This document shows positions 24,467 to 33,392 of a DNA stretch of 64,000 nt, in pieces. The stretch is from assembly GCF_900105595.1 (NCBI RefSeq), contig NZ_LT629784.1:2604001-2668000 (forward strand), written 5' to 3'. This stretch comes from Stappia sp. ES.058 (lineage in GTDB: Bacteria; Pseudomonadota; Alphaproteobacteria; Rhizobiales; Stappiaceae). Below the pieces are notes generated by a model. That model saw only the letters and a program-made list of their open reading frames with translations, was not told where the DNA came from and searched no databases. Both the position numbers and the translations under genes were made by a program. Position 1 is the first letter of the stretch; each line of letters opens with the position of its first letter.

Positions 24467-26350
24467 CTAGCTCCGCATCAAGATGTCGTAGAGTTCGCGC
24501 ACCACCTGCATCACCCTTGCATTCGCCGCATAGGCATTTTGAAGCTGCACCAGTTGGGCAAGTTCCTGATCGACACTGACCTTTGAGGAATCGTCGAGCC
24601 GGGACTTGAGGTTGGCCGTTACGACCTCCTGCCCCGTAACCGTCGCCTTGGCTTGCGCCGAGCGTCCGCTCTGGTGGGAAACCGCTGCCGTCACAAAGTC
24701 ATTGATGGATCCCTCGAACACCGAGCTGGATCCGCCGATGCGCGTCGAGGGCGTGAAGGTCGACTTGGTCAGCGTCAGCTTATCGAGTATCGCCTGCGGG
24801 CGCGTCGCATCGCCCGTGGCGACACCCGGCGCGTATTCCACCAGCAGGGACGGATCATTGACGAAGGTCGATCCGACACGAATGCGCGAGGCAAACCCGG
24901 TAATGTTCGGCCGCCCGTCCGCCATCCCGGTGAAGGTCTTGTCGCCGTCGTCGACGAAAAGCGCAAAGGCGTCGCCCTGCGCGGAGGGACCCGCAACGGT
25001 CTCGTTTGCCTGTGCGGTCTCGATCCGCAGGCTGGCAGGCGCGGTGCTTTCAAGCCGCAGCGTCGAACCGCCGGGGTTCGCCGCCGAAAACACGCCGGCG
25101 CCAACGCGCGCATCGCCATCGAGCGCACTCTGGATCCCGGCCGCGATCGTCGTGTAGTTGCCGCTGGAAAAATCCACCGACAAAAAGATGTTGTCGGGAT
25201 CGGTCGTCGCCGTCAGCGCCGGCGGTTCCGCCCCGTCGGAACGATAGATCGTGACCGACTTGCTCAGCCCGGTGCCGAGATCCTTGTAGTCGAAGGACAC
25301 GCTGTCGCCCGGCTGAAGATTGGCGAGATCCAGCTCGTAGCCGGTCTGGGTGCCCGACGCCGGATATGCCGTTCCCGGTTCCACATGAGTGGAAAACGCG
25401 CGCGACAACGATGCCGCCAGTTCATCGAGCTGCGTCTGCGCATCGGTCAGGGCCCCGTCGCGCATGTTGACCAGGCTTGCCAGAGACCCGCTGCGCAGGG
25501 TGCGCGTCGACAGCAGGTCGATCTGGCTGCCCTCGGAGTTTTCCAGGGTCAGCGTGCCCACACGCCGCTTGGCCGGATCGATGTTGTAGAGCGCATCGGC
25601 GTTGATGTTGCCGCGCCCGTCGAACTTGAGCTTCATCACATCGACGTCATAGAGCATCGTGCCGCCGGAGGTGTGGACGCGCACGCCCCCCTGCTCCGTC
25701 GGCTTGACGTCGATGTCGATGTAGCCGGACAGTTCTTCCAGCAGCATGTCGCGCTGGTCCATCAGCCCGACCGGCTTGTCGCCGTCCTGGCTCGCCCCGA
25801 TCACCTGCCGGTCGATTGCCTTGATGTCCGCCAGAAGGTCGTTGACCCGGTCGACCTGTTCGCCGATCTGGTACTCGACCTCCTGCCGCATGCCCTGGAT
25901 GTCTTCCGACATGGCGTTGATCTTGCCGACCAGCGCCTCGGCATTGCGCATCACCTCGAGCCGGTTTGTGTAGTCCTCGGGGCCGGAGACGAGGTTCGAC
26001 ATCGACGAAACGAAGGAATTGACCGTGTTGGGCAGCGACCCCGCGTCCTGGATCGTTCCAAACAGCGTATCGAGGCGCGCGGTGTACTGCTGGGCAACGC
26101 TTGCGTAGTTCTGCTCGGCCAGAGAGGTCCGGTACTGCCCCTGAACCGCCGTGTCGAGATAGCGGCGCATGCTGTCCGCCTCGACACCGGTGACGATGCC
26201 GTTGCCATCATAGGTAACGGACGCGGAGACGGACTTTCGCGTGTAGCCGACCGTGTCGGCATTGGCGATATTCGTCGCCGTCACATCGAGCTGGCGCTGG
26301 TTGAAACCCAGTCCGATCAATGCGGTATTGAGAGCGCTGCTCAGTCCCAT
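24467..26350 (-). CDS. flgK: FlgK, hook-associated protein 1
   Basis: A 627-residue protein. The rod/hook-type N-terminus SSALNTALIGLGFNQRQLDV is followed by TATNIANADTVGYTRKSVSA, and the C-terminus LQNAYAANARVMQVVRELYD-ILMRS is typical. FlgK forms the first junction layer on the hook. The region at about residues 330-500 is a surface-exposed variable domain. The length is within the alphaproteobacterial range. It is the middle gene of flgE-flgK-flgL, 78 bases after flgE and 9 before flgL. Confidence 0.95.
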   Translation of the reverse strand: MGLSSALNTALIGLGFNQRQLDVTATNIANADTVGYTRKSVSASVTYDGNGIVTGVEADSMRRYLDTAVQGQYRTSLAEQNYASVAQQYTARLDTLFGTIQDAGSLPNTVNSFVSSMSNLVSGPEDYTNRLEVMRNAEALVGKINAMSEDIQGMRQEVEYQIGEQVDRVNDLLADIKAIDRQVIGASQDGDKPVGLMDQRDMLLEELSGYIDIDVKPTEQGGVRVHTSGGTMLYDVDVMKLKFDGRGNINADALYNIDPAKRRVGTLTLENSEGSQIDLLSTRTLRSGSLASLVNMRDGALTDAQTQLDELAASLSRAFSTHVEPGTAYPASGTQTGYELDLANLQPGDSVSFDYKDLGTGLSKSVTIYRSDGAEPPALTATTDPDNIFLSVDFSSGNYTTIAAGIQSALDGDARVGAGVFSAANPGGSTLRLESTAPASLRIETAQANETVAGPSAQGDAFALFVDDGDKTFTGMADGRPNITGFASRIRVGSTFVNDPSLLVEYAPGVATGDATRPQAILDKLTLTKSTFTPSTRIGGSSSVFEGSINDFVTAAVSHQSGRSAQAKATVTGQEVVTANLKSRLDDSSKVSVDQELAQLVQLQNAYAANARVMQVVRELYDILMRS

Positions 26351-26428
26351 TGTCTCACCCGGCCCTCGCGCCTGCGATCACGTCTTGCCCGGCCGAAGCG
26401 GTCCGGCCGGGCGATCTCACCGATCCGC

Positions 26429-27844
26429 CTACCGGATCATGTTGATGGCTTCCTGCAGCATCTGGTCGCCCGAGGAGACAATCCGTGTATTGGCGGAATA
26501 GGCCTGCTGGGTGACGATCAGCTTGGAGAATTCGTCCGCGATATCGGTGTTCGACGATTCCAGCCGCTTGCCGACGATCCGCCCCTGTGCGCCGGCGATC
26601 GGCTCACCCGATTCCGGCGTGACCTCGAAGGCACCGCCGTCAACGCGCTCAAGCCACGCCTCGCCGGAGAAGGACACCAGCGAGATTTCGTGCAGCTCGC
26701 GGGTCCGGCCGTTGGAGTAGGAGGCGACGAGACGGCCGGCTTCCGAAATCGAGATGCCGGCAAGGTCTCCGGACGGATACCCGTTCTGCGTCAGCTTGGA
26801 GATCTTGGCGCTGCCGTTGGAATCGGAAAACTGCGTCAGCGCGCCGGTGCCGAAATCGAGCGCCATGTCGCCAACGACTTCGCCATCGACGGAAAGGCCG
26901 GTGATCGACATCGAGTCATTGGCGGGAACCAGCATCTGTCCGCCGTTACCGGCACTGGAATCGAACTGCGCGTCCGACACCTTGCTCCACTTCGGGTTGG
27001 CGCCCGTGGCTGCGGAATCCGACAGGTAGTAGAGCGACCAGGTGTCCGGCTGCGAACCGTCGTCCTCGAAGGTCTTGGCCCAGCGCATCTGCACGTTCAC
27101 GGGCGTGCCGCTCGAGTTGTATACGGTGATCGCCTCGCCGGCGATGGAGGTGTTGAGGAAGGCCACCTCGTCGTCGGCATTGATGGCGTCGACGCCAACG
27201 GTCTGGCCGACGGCGGCGGCGTCGGGCACGGCGCCGGTCGAGGCCTTGGTCAGGGTCCCATCGAGCAACTCGCTGCCGCCGGCAAGCTGCGTGCTCGTCT
27301 GCGGGGTCGTCGGCAGGTTGCCTTCGTAGTTGATCCGGTCCGTGACCACGGCCGGGATCACGGAATTGTCGATGGTGATGATGGAAGGGACCGAACCGGA
27401 CACGTTCTTGGTGACCGGATCGATCGGCTGGCCCATCAGGTAGTAGCCGGCGCCATTGACCAGGCGTCCTTCCTTGTCGACCTCAAAATCACCGCGACGG
27501 GTGTAGAGATCGTTGCCGGAGAAAATCGTCCGGCCGTCGACCTCGCCGGCCTTGCCCTGAACGACGAAATAGCCGCTTCCGTTGATCCCCATGTAGGTGT
27601 CGACCTGGCTCTGCTGCAGATCACCCTGCAGCCCGTTGGTCGCACGGGAGTTGGCGGACACCGTGCCGGCGATCTGGCCGGGCTGCGCGCCCTTGCCGCC
27701 GCCGACAAGGTCGGAAAACGACGTATCGAGCCGCTTGTAGCCAACCGTCGCCGCGTTGGCGATGTTGCCAGAGATATTCTCCAGCGCATAAGCCTGCGCG
27801 GAAAGGCCGGAGACGGCCGCGTTCAAAGCACCAAAAACACCCAT
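26429..27844 (-). CDS. flgE: FlgE, flagellar hook protein
   Basis: A 471-residue hook protein beginning MGVFGALNAAVSGLSAQAYA, with ENISGNIANAATVGYKRLD as the rod/hook signature. The C-terminus KLIVTQQAYSANTRIVSSGD-QMLQEAINMIR is characteristic. The start at 27844 is chosen for the GGAGG site and the family N-terminus; the in-frame extension to 27922 covers the promoter. A sigma-54 promoter lies about 70 bases upstream. It heads flgE-flgK-flgL and is divergent from the MoxR gene. Confidence 0.96.
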   Translation of the reverse strand: MGVFGALNAAVSGLSAQAYALENISGNIANAATVGYKRLDTSFSDLVGGGKGAQPGQIAGTVSANSRATNGLQGDLQQSQVDTYMGINGSGYFVVQGKAGEVDGRTIFSGNDLYTRRGDFEVDKEGRLVNGAGYYLMGQPIDPVTKNVSGSVPSIITIDNSVIPAVVTDRINYEGNLPTTPQTSTQLAGGSELLDGTLTKASTGAVPDAAAVGQTVGVDAINADDEVAFLNTSIAGEAITVYNSSGTPVNVQMRWAKTFEDDGSQPDTWSLYYLSDSAATGANPKWSKVSDAQFDSSAGNGGQMLVPANDSMSITGLSVDGEVVGDMALDFGTGALTQFSDSNGSAKISKLTQNGYPSGDLAGISISEAGRLVASYSNGRTRELHEISLVSFSGEAWLERVDGGAFEVTPESGEPIAGAQGRIVGKRLESSNTDIADEFSKLIVTQQAYSANTRIVSSGDQMLQEAINMIR

Positions 27845-27912
27845 GTGATCCTCCAGGACGGAAAGGACGGACTTTCCGGCGCCGCTGGGCACGCCGGTCT
27901 CGATCCTGGGGT

Positions 27913-27930
27913 TGGCAAACAATGTGCCAG
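27913..27930 (-). promoter_or_regulatory. Sigma-54 promoter of flgEKL
   Basis: On the minus strand, CTGGCACATTGTTTGCCAAC has GG, ten bases, then GC (plus-strand positions 27927-27928 and 27915-27916), with the TGGCAC -24 element. It lies about 70 bases upstream of flgE. The rest of the 294-base gap to the MoxR gene holds its promoter; I see no clear site in it. Confidence 0.8.
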
Positions 27931-28138
27931 TTCACATAATTCCGTTAACCATATGAAATAACGTCTCTTTCATTTTATCGACCAGGGGACCTGCGGCGGC
28001 AGGGAGTGTCCGACCGGCAGCTTTGTCCGCACGCTCCCGGCAACAAATGCCGCCCTCGACGCTGTCTCGAGCCATCTTGCGCGGGCAATTGCGGCCCCAT
28101 AGTGTGCGCTGCAAGATCATTCAGGAGTGAGGAAGTCC

Positions 28139-28984
28139 ATGCGTTTCGAGGGCACGTCCGGTTATGTCGCAACGGAGGACCTGCGGATCGCGGTCAACGC
28201 GGCCGTGACACTGGAACGACCGTTGCTCGTCAAGGGCGAGCCCGGGACCGGCAAGACCATACTGGCGCAGGAGATCGCCGGCGCGCTCGACGCGCCGCTG
28301 ATCGAGTGGCACATCAAGTCGACCACGAAGGCGCAACAGGGTCTTTACGAATACGACGCGGTATCGCGGCTGCGCGACAGCCAGCTCGGCGACGACCGGG
28401 TGCACGACATCGCCAATTACATCCGCAAGGGCAAGCTCTGGGAGGCCTTTTCCGCCGGCCAGCGTCCGGTGTTGCTGATCGACGAGATCGACAAGGCCGA
28501 CATCGAGTTCCCCAACGACCTGCTGCAGGAACTCGACCGCATGGAATTTCATGTCTACGAGACCGGCGAGATGATCCGCGCCCGTCAGCGGCCGGTGGTG
28601 ATCATCACATCGAACAACGAGAAGGAATTGCCGGACGCCTTCCTGCGACGCTGCTTCTTTCATTACATCACCTTCCCCGATGCCGATACGATGTCCGACA
28701 TCGTCGAGGTGCATTTTCCCGGTCTAAAAGCGGAATTGCTGCGCGAAGCACTGAAAATATTCTACGATGTGCGCGACACGCCCGGTCTGAAGAAGAAACC
28801 CTCCACATCGGAGTTGCTGGATTGGATCAAGCTGCTGCTCAACGAGGACATGGAGCCTGCCGACCTGCGCGAGCGCGACAGCAAGAAACTGATTCCGCCG
28901 CTGCATGGGGCCTTGATCAAGAACGAACAGGACGTGCATCTGTTCGAGCGCCTCGCCTTCCTCAACCGGCGCGACGGGCGCTGA
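28139..28984 (+). CDS. MoxR-family AAA+ ATPase
   Basis: A 281-residue protein from MRFEGTSGYVATEDL. Walker A is GEPGTGKT at residues 33-40, Walker B is VLLIDEIDKAD near 115, and sensor 1 is VIITSNNEKELPDAFLRRC. MoxR ATPases act with von Willebrand A-domain partners as chaperones or metal-insertion machines. The likely partner here is the VWA protein at 36,486, about 7.5 kb downstream; the two are usually adjacent in Rhizobiales. The start at 28139 has GAGGAAG upstream, and a GTG at 28127 is an alternative. Its stop may overlap the next gene. Confidence 0.9.
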   Translation: MRFEGTSGYVATEDLRIAVNAAVTLERPLLVKGEPGTGKTILAQEIAGALDAPLIEWHIKSTTKAQQGLYEYDAVSRLRDSQLGDDRVHDIANYIRKGKLWEAFSAGQRPVLLIDEIDKADIEFPNDLLQELDRMEFHVYETGEMIRARQRPVVIITSNNEKELPDAFLRRCFFHYITFPDADTMSDIVEVHFPGLKAELLREALKIFYDVRDTPGLKKKPSTSELLDWIKLLLNEDMEPADLRERDSKKLIPPLHGALIKNEQDVHLFERLAFLNRRDGR

Positions 28985-29523
28985 GCCCGCACCGCACTGC
29001 CGCCCTGGCAGTCGCTGTGCTTATCGGCCTGGGAGGCCTCTCCGGCGAGAGCCGCGCGCAGGACGCGACGATGGAATCGGGCTGGCGAACGGTCACGACC
29101 GGCATGCGTCACTTCACCGGCCTGACATGCCCGGACCAGGTTGCCTCGCTCAGCCGCATCCAAGTGCTCGGCAGCGGCGTCGACCGGATCGCCGGCTGCG
29201 TCTATCAGGGAACAGACGGCACAAACGCGATCCTGCGCAGTCACCCTGTCGGCACCAGCGCGCAAATCACGCGCATTTTCCGCAAGCGCTACGCCGAGGC
29301 CGGTTTTTCGAGGCTTGAAACGACCGGCGCACCGGCCTCTGGCGTGTCTTTTCGCACCGGCCGGCGCGGCGACGGCACCCGCTGCGAGACACTGTGGCGG
29401 TTTACCGCGAAAAGCGCGGACTACACCCTTTGGATGGTCTACACGCTGCCCTCGCAGGCCGAAAGCATCGGCCCTTTGGTGGCGGCCTTTGCCACGGTAA
29501 TGGCACAGACGGACACGCGTTGA
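28981..29523 (+). CDS. Hypothetical exported protein
   Basis: About 180 residues with a signal-peptide-like start (PHRTAALAVAVLIGLGGLSG, then a cleavage-like SRAQDA). The mature domain has a Cys pair (LTCPDQVASL, IAGCVYQGTDGTNAIL) and FRTGRRGDGTRCETLWRF. I do not recognise the family. No ATG fits the signal peptide. The best full-length start is a CTG at 28981 overlapping the MoxR stop as CTGA. A GTG at 29017 is an alternative that shortens the signal, and the first ATG (near 29071) would remove it. It may be translationally coupled to the MoxR gene. Confidence 0.6.
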   Translation: MSPHRTAALAVAVLIGLGGLSGESRAQDATMESGWRTVTTGMRHFTGLTCPDQVASLSRIQVLGSGVDRIAGCVYQGTDGTNAILRSHPVGTSAQITRIFRKRYAEAGFSRLETTGAPASGVSFRTGRRGDGTRCETLWRFTAKSADYTLWMVYTLPSQAESIGPLVAAFATVMAQTDTR

Positions 29524-29542
29524 CGCACGCGGCAGCCTTGTC

Positions 29543-30192
29543 TCACAGGCCGTCCGCGCCCGCTTGCTTGCAGCTTTCGATCGCTTCATCGTCAGACACG
29601 CCGACCCCGCGCATCGCCGCCCTCAGGTCGAAATCGCGCACGAGCGCAACGAACCCGTCGAATTCGCTGGCCGCCAGATAAGTCGACACCGGCACGGCCC
29701 CGCCCGAACCGGTCCGATACGGCACCCTGTCACGGAAATCGAAAGCGTTCCGTTGCGACCGGTGCCCGGTCTTGCGCGGGTCTCGGCAAGTCGGCGCTGC
29801 ACAGCGCGCAGCTTTTGCGCATCTTGCTGCGACACCGTGAACACGGCGAGTGTGGCACCTTGCCTTCGCTCCGATGAGAGACCGACGAGGTCACGCCTGC
29901 CCGTCACCCGTTCAAATACGATCTCGTCCCGCCGCACGACAATCCCGCCAGGCGTGCCACGTCGCTCGACGACCATCACCGCCCCGCCTGGCGGAATCCT
30001 GATCCAGTCGGGATGCCGCACGGCGACCATCAGTTGCTCGGGATCGGTGGTTTTCAGGTCGAAGGCGCGAAGCTTCACCATGCTTGTCAGGGGAACATGA
30101 CCGCAGGCGGCGACCGCGGCGCCCAGGACCAGCCCCCCTGCGATTCCGGCGAGACCGCGTGATGAAACGGAAAGGCGATGCGATCTGCGCAT
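29543..30192 (-). pseudogene. Frameshifted hypothetical lipoprotein
   Basis: From the ATG at 30192 (MRRSHRLSVSSRGLAG) a signal peptide leads to a lipobox AAVAAC near residue 31. The domain reads in one frame to about 29,700 (GTLSISVTGCRIGPVRAGP). The plausible continuation, VPVSTYLAASEFDGFVALVR followed by DFDLRAAMRG to a stop at 29543, is in a different frame. The two join at a GGGG run on the minus strand (CCCC at 29698-29701), consistent with loss of one base. Uncorrected, translation would stop at 29623 with an unrelated tail. It could be a real mutation or a sequencing error. Family unknown. It is divergent from the DUF2975 gene across an operator-like palindrome. Confidence 0.65.
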
Positions 30193-30247
30193 GGCAATGC
30201 TCCACAATTGGCTCTTGGCCTGAAATTTCACAGTTGACGGCCATTTA

Positions 30248-30264
30248 TTATTGTTAAACAATAA
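30248..30264. promoter_or_regulatory. Operator-like perfect palindrome
   Basis: TTATTGTT-A-AACAATAA is a perfect 8-base inverted repeat around one base, in an AT-rich island between the divergent lipoprotein and DUF2975 genes, 33 bases before the latter. It is a candidate operator for the XRE regulator encoded two genes downstream. Confidence 0.5.
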
Positions 30265-30296
30265 ATTTGTAAACCAGATCGTGAAGGAATTGAACA

Positions 30297-30875
30297 ATGA
30301 TGACCGTCTCGCCCAGTTTGGACACCGCCGGGGGACGCCTCGCCCGCATCCGTCTGGTCAGCCGCGTGATGGCCGGCGTGACGCTTGTCCCGATCGTGGC
30401 GATCGTCGCGATCCCGGCAATCCTTGTCGCCTTGACGCTCCTCGATCCGGCCGCACTCGACGCCCGGCTGCTCGACGCGGTGGAGGCGCCGAAGGACGGG
30501 ATCCTGACGCCTCTGACCCGCGCCCGCGTCGTCGCCCTCGCCGCCGTTCCCCTGCTCGCCGCGCTGGCGGGGTTCGTTGCCGTGCGGCGGCTGTTCCTCG
30601 GATTTGCACGAGGAGAAGTCCTGACACCGGAAAGCGGTGCGCGGCTGAAGCGGATCGGCATCGTCGTCGCCGCGCTTGGCCCCCTCACGATCGTGATCCG
30701 CGCCGTCGCGAGCGTCGTCGTCTCCCTGCCAAACCCGCCCGGCGAGCGGATGCTTGCCGTCGGCTTCGGCAGCAACGACGTCACCACGGTCATCGCCGGC
30801 GGATTGCTGATTGTTCTTGGCTGGACGCTCGAGGAGGCGGCACGCATAGCGGACGAGAACCGCCAGTTCGTGTAA
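30297..30875 (+). CDS. DUF2975-type membrane protein
   Basis: A 192-residue integral membrane protein with about four hydrophobic helices (VMAGVTLVPIVAIVAIPAIL, VVALAAVPLLAALAGFVAV, IGIVVAALGPLTIVIRAVAS, DVTTVIAGGLLIVLGWTLEE). It ends EEAARIADENRQFV, the usual end of DUF2975 proteins. In this family the gene is almost always followed by a small XRE regulator, as here 11 bases downstream. Function is unknown; a membrane sensor or antagonist for the regulator is inference. The ATG at 30300 is an alternative start. Confidence 0.75.
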   Translation: MMTVSPSLDTAGGRLARIRLVSRVMAGVTLVPIVAIVAIPAILVALTLLDPAALDARLLDAVEAPKDGILTPLTRARVVALAAVPLLAALAGFVAVRRLFLGFARGEVLTPESGARLKRIGIVVAALGPLTIVIRAVASVVVSLPNPPGERMLAVGFGSNDVTTVIAGGLLIVLGWTLEEAARIADENRQFV

Positions 30876-30886
30876 GGAAGCGAACC

Positions 30887-31105
30887 ATGGCGATCATCAT
30901 CAATCTCGATGTCATGCTGGCGCGGCGCAAGATGCGCTCCCGCGAACTGGCGGAGCGCATCGGCATCACCGAGCAGAACGTCTCGCTGCTGAAGTCCGGC
31001 AAGGTGAAGGGCGTGCGCTTCGAAACGCTGGAACGCATCTGCGAGGCGCTGGACTGCCAGCCGGGCGACCTCATCGAATATCGCCCGGCCCCCGACGACG
31101 GCTGA
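30887..31105 (+). CDS. Small XRE-family transcriptional regulator
   Basis: A 72-residue protein, MAIIINLDVMLARRKMRSRE followed by LAERIGITEQNVSLLKSGKV and the C-terminal ICEALDCQPGDLIEY. It is the short YozG-like helix-turn-helix type made of one HTH domain. It lies 11 bases after the DUF2975 gene with a GGAAG site and forms one operon with it. It probably represses its own operon and perhaps the divergent lipoprotein gene through the palindrome at 30,248, which is inference. Confidence 0.85.
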   Translation: MAIIINLDVMLARRKMRSRELAERIGITEQNVSLLKSGKVKGVRFETLERICEALDCQPGDLIEYRPAPDDG

Positions 31106-31241
31106 GGAGGCCCTGCCCCAATGTCTCGCTGGCCAGATCGTGAGGCCATCCCTGTAGCCCGCCGACCGAGCACGCCACTTGTGACGCGATGCATCCCCTC
31201 TGTATGCTCGACGAACCCCGGCGGAGGGAGGGAGACGCGCC

Positions 31242-31838
31242 ATGCTGAGATTGCTGCTCTTGAGGCACGCCAAGTCCGACTGGCACGATGCGGCAGCGCG
31301 CGACCACGACCGGACGCTGAGCACCCGCGGCAAGACCGCCGCACCCGCAGTCGGCGCGCATATGGCCCGCCATGGCCTGATGCCGGACAAGGTGCTGTGC
31401 TCCACCGCCCAGCGCGCACGAGAAACACTGGCACTTGTCCTGCCCCACCTCTCCGGTGAGATCGACGTTCACGTCACACGCGGGATCTATGACGATTCGG
31501 AGATGGACTATGTGGAGACGATCCGCGCCCTTGGCGGCAATGCCCGGACCCTGATGGTCGTCGGCCACAATCCCGCCACAAGGGACACCGCGCTGGAGCT
31601 TGTCGGCAGCGGCAACCCCGCCCTGATCGAGGCCATCGAGGGCAAGTATCCAACGGCCGCGCTCGCGATAATCGACTTCGCGGCAGATCGCTGGTCCGAT
31701 GTGGAGCGCGAAAGCGGGCGGATCGTCGCCTATTGCCTGCCGCGCCATCTTCCGGCCGCCGCGACATCGCTGTCGGCGCTGCCGGAGGCGGCAAACGACG
31801 GTGGCGACACCCCGCCGACATCCGACAACGACGCGTGA
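31242..31838 (+). CDS. SixA-type histidine phosphatase
   Basis: A 198-residue protein with the catalytic RH motif at residues 8-9 (MLRLLLLRHAKSDW), then RTLSTRGKTAAP, STAQRARETLALVLPHL and the second catalytic His in VVGHNPATRDTAL. SixA proteins dephosphorylate phosphohistidine in phosphorelay and PTS proteins. The C-terminal 25 residues are a low-complexity tail. It is read just upstream of ycjX. The substrate cannot be predicted. Confidence 0.85.
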   Translation: MLRLLLLRHAKSDWHDAAARDHDRTLSTRGKTAAPAVGAHMARHGLMPDKVLCSTAQRARETLALVLPHLSGEIDVHVTRGIYDDSEMDYVETIRALGGNARTLMVVGHNPATRDTALELVGSGNPALIEAIEGKYPTAALAIIDFAADRWSDVERESGRIVAYCLPRHLPAAATSLSALPEAANDGGDTPPTSDNDA

Positions 31839-31901
31839 CGCGCGCCTCGAGTTGCTCCATTTACGGCTCTCTCCCTTGCAAGACCGAACGCCCCCCACCA
31901 C

Positions 31902-33392
31902 ATGGCGGCGCGGAGACACACATTGACCCGCAAGACGCTTTTCTCACGCCTCAGCGACGAAGTCCGCTACTCCGTCGACAACATTGCCGAGACCGTTAGC
32001 GACCTGGGCACACCGACGGTGCGCCTCGGCGTGACCGGCCTGTCGCGCGCCGGCAAGACCGTGTTCATCACCGCACTGATCCACAATCTGGTGAATGGCG
32101 GGCGGCTGCCGATGCTGGATGCGGCGGCCGAGGGGCGGATCGCCCGCGCCGCACTGGAGCCGCAGCCCGACGATGCCGTGCCGCGTTTCGATGTCGAAGC
32201 GCATGTAGACACGCTCCTGAAAGAACGCGACTGGCCGCAATCCACCCGACAGGTCTCCGAACTCAGGCTGACGATCACGTTTGAATCCGCGCATTTCCTG
32301 TCGCGCGCGCTCGGGCGCGGAAAACTGCATCTCGACATCGTCGACTATCCCGGCGAATGGCTTCTCGACCTGCCGCTGCTCGACAAGGACTTCCAGGCGT
32401 TCTCGCGCGAGGCACTGGAGCGGGCGCGCCAGGACGCCCGCGCGCCGATCGCGCGCCCGTTCCTCGACGCCCTTGCCGACATCGATCCGGACACAGAGGC
32501 CGACGAGGCGACCGCCCGCGATCTCGCACGCCACTACACCGCCTATCTCGCCGAGTGCCGGGCGGAGGGGCGCGCGCTCTCCATGCTGCCGCCCGGACGC
32601 TTCCTGATGCCGGGCGACATGGACGGCTCCCCCGCCCTCACCTTCGCGCCTCTCGACATCGCCGCCGATGCCGGAACCGCGCCGCCGGGATCCCTGCGTG
32701 CGATGATGGAGCGGCGTTACGAATCCTACAAGAAGCACGTCGTGCGGCCCTTCTTCCGCGACCATTTCGCCCGTCTCGACCGGCAGATCGTGCTCGTCGA
32801 TGCGTTGAGCGCGCTGAATGCCGGGCCAGCCGCGCTCGCCGATCTGGAAACCGCCCTGTCGGAGATCCTGGCGGCCTTCCGTCCCGGGCGCGTGTCGCGG
32901 CTGTTTTCCATCCTGACGCGGCGCATCGACAGGATCCTGTTTGCAGCGACCAAGGCGGACCACCTTCACCGCGCCGATCACGACCGGCTGGAGGCGATCC
33001 TGCGCCGCCTCGTCAAGCGGGCGCTCGAGCGCGCCCACTACAGCGGTGCCGAGGTCGATGTGCTCGCACTCGCCGCGATCCGCGCCACGCGCGAGGCCCG
33101 CGTCACCCACGACGGCGAGGCCATGCCGGCAATCCTGGGCACGCCGCTTCCCGGAGAACGCGTCAACGGCGAGATCTACGACGGAAAGACGGAAATCGCG
33201 CTTTTCCCGGGCGACCTGCCGGACGATCCCGAAGCCGTATTCACGACCGGAGCGGAACCACAGCCGCCCGTGCGCTTTGTGCGGTTTCGCCCGCCCGAGC
33301 TGCAAACGACGGCGGAAGGGCTCAAGCTCTCGCTGCCGCATATCCGCCTCGACCGGGCGCTGCATTTCCTGTTTGGAGACCATCTGACATGA
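31902..33392 (+). CDS. ycjX: YcjX-family P-loop protein
   Basis: A 496-residue predicted GTPase. The P-loop is GVTGLSRAGKTVFITALIHN near residue 43-62. The family blocks DIVDYPGEWLLDLPLLDKDF, RFLMPGDMDGSPALTF, RQIVLVDALSALNAGP and FAATKADHLHRADHDRLEAI follow in order. YcjX is linked to envelope stress and is usually paired with a DUF697/TIGR01620 membrane protein, as here with an ATGA overlap. A TTG at 31923 with GGAG upstream is an alternative start. Its molecular role is not known. Confidence 0.92.
   Translation: MAARRHTLTRKTLFSRLSDEVRYSVDNIAETVSDLGTPTVRLGVTGLSRAGKTVFITALIHNLVNGGRLPMLDAAAEGRIARAALEPQPDDAVPRFDVEAHVDTLLKERDWPQSTRQVSELRLTITFESAHFLSRALGRGKLHLDIVDYPGEWLLDLPLLDKDFQAFSREALERARQDARAPIARPFLDALADIDPDTEADEATARDLARHYTAYLAECRAEGRALSMLPPGRFLMPGDMDGSPALTFAPLDIAADAGTAPPGSLRAMMERRYESYKKHVVRPFFRDHFARLDRQIVLVDALSALNAGPAALADLETALSEILAAFRPGRVSRLFSILTRRIDRILFAATKADHLHRADHDRLEAILRRLVKRALERAHYSGAEVDVLALAAIRATREARVTHDGEAMPAILGTPLPGERVNGEIYDGKTEIALFPGDLPDDPEAVFTTGAEPQPPVRFVRFRPPELQTTAEGLKLSLPHIRLDRALHFLFGDHLT

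Noticed and set aside
24653..27961. A 1,102-codon plus-strand frame opposite flgK and flgE
   Set aside because: flgK and flgE are clear family members on the minus strand. The antisense product is Arg/His/Val-rich without any recognisable domain.
31106..31241. Terminator or regulatory RNA between the XRE and sixA genes
   Set aside because: No stem followed by a U-run and no conserved riboswitch core could be seen.
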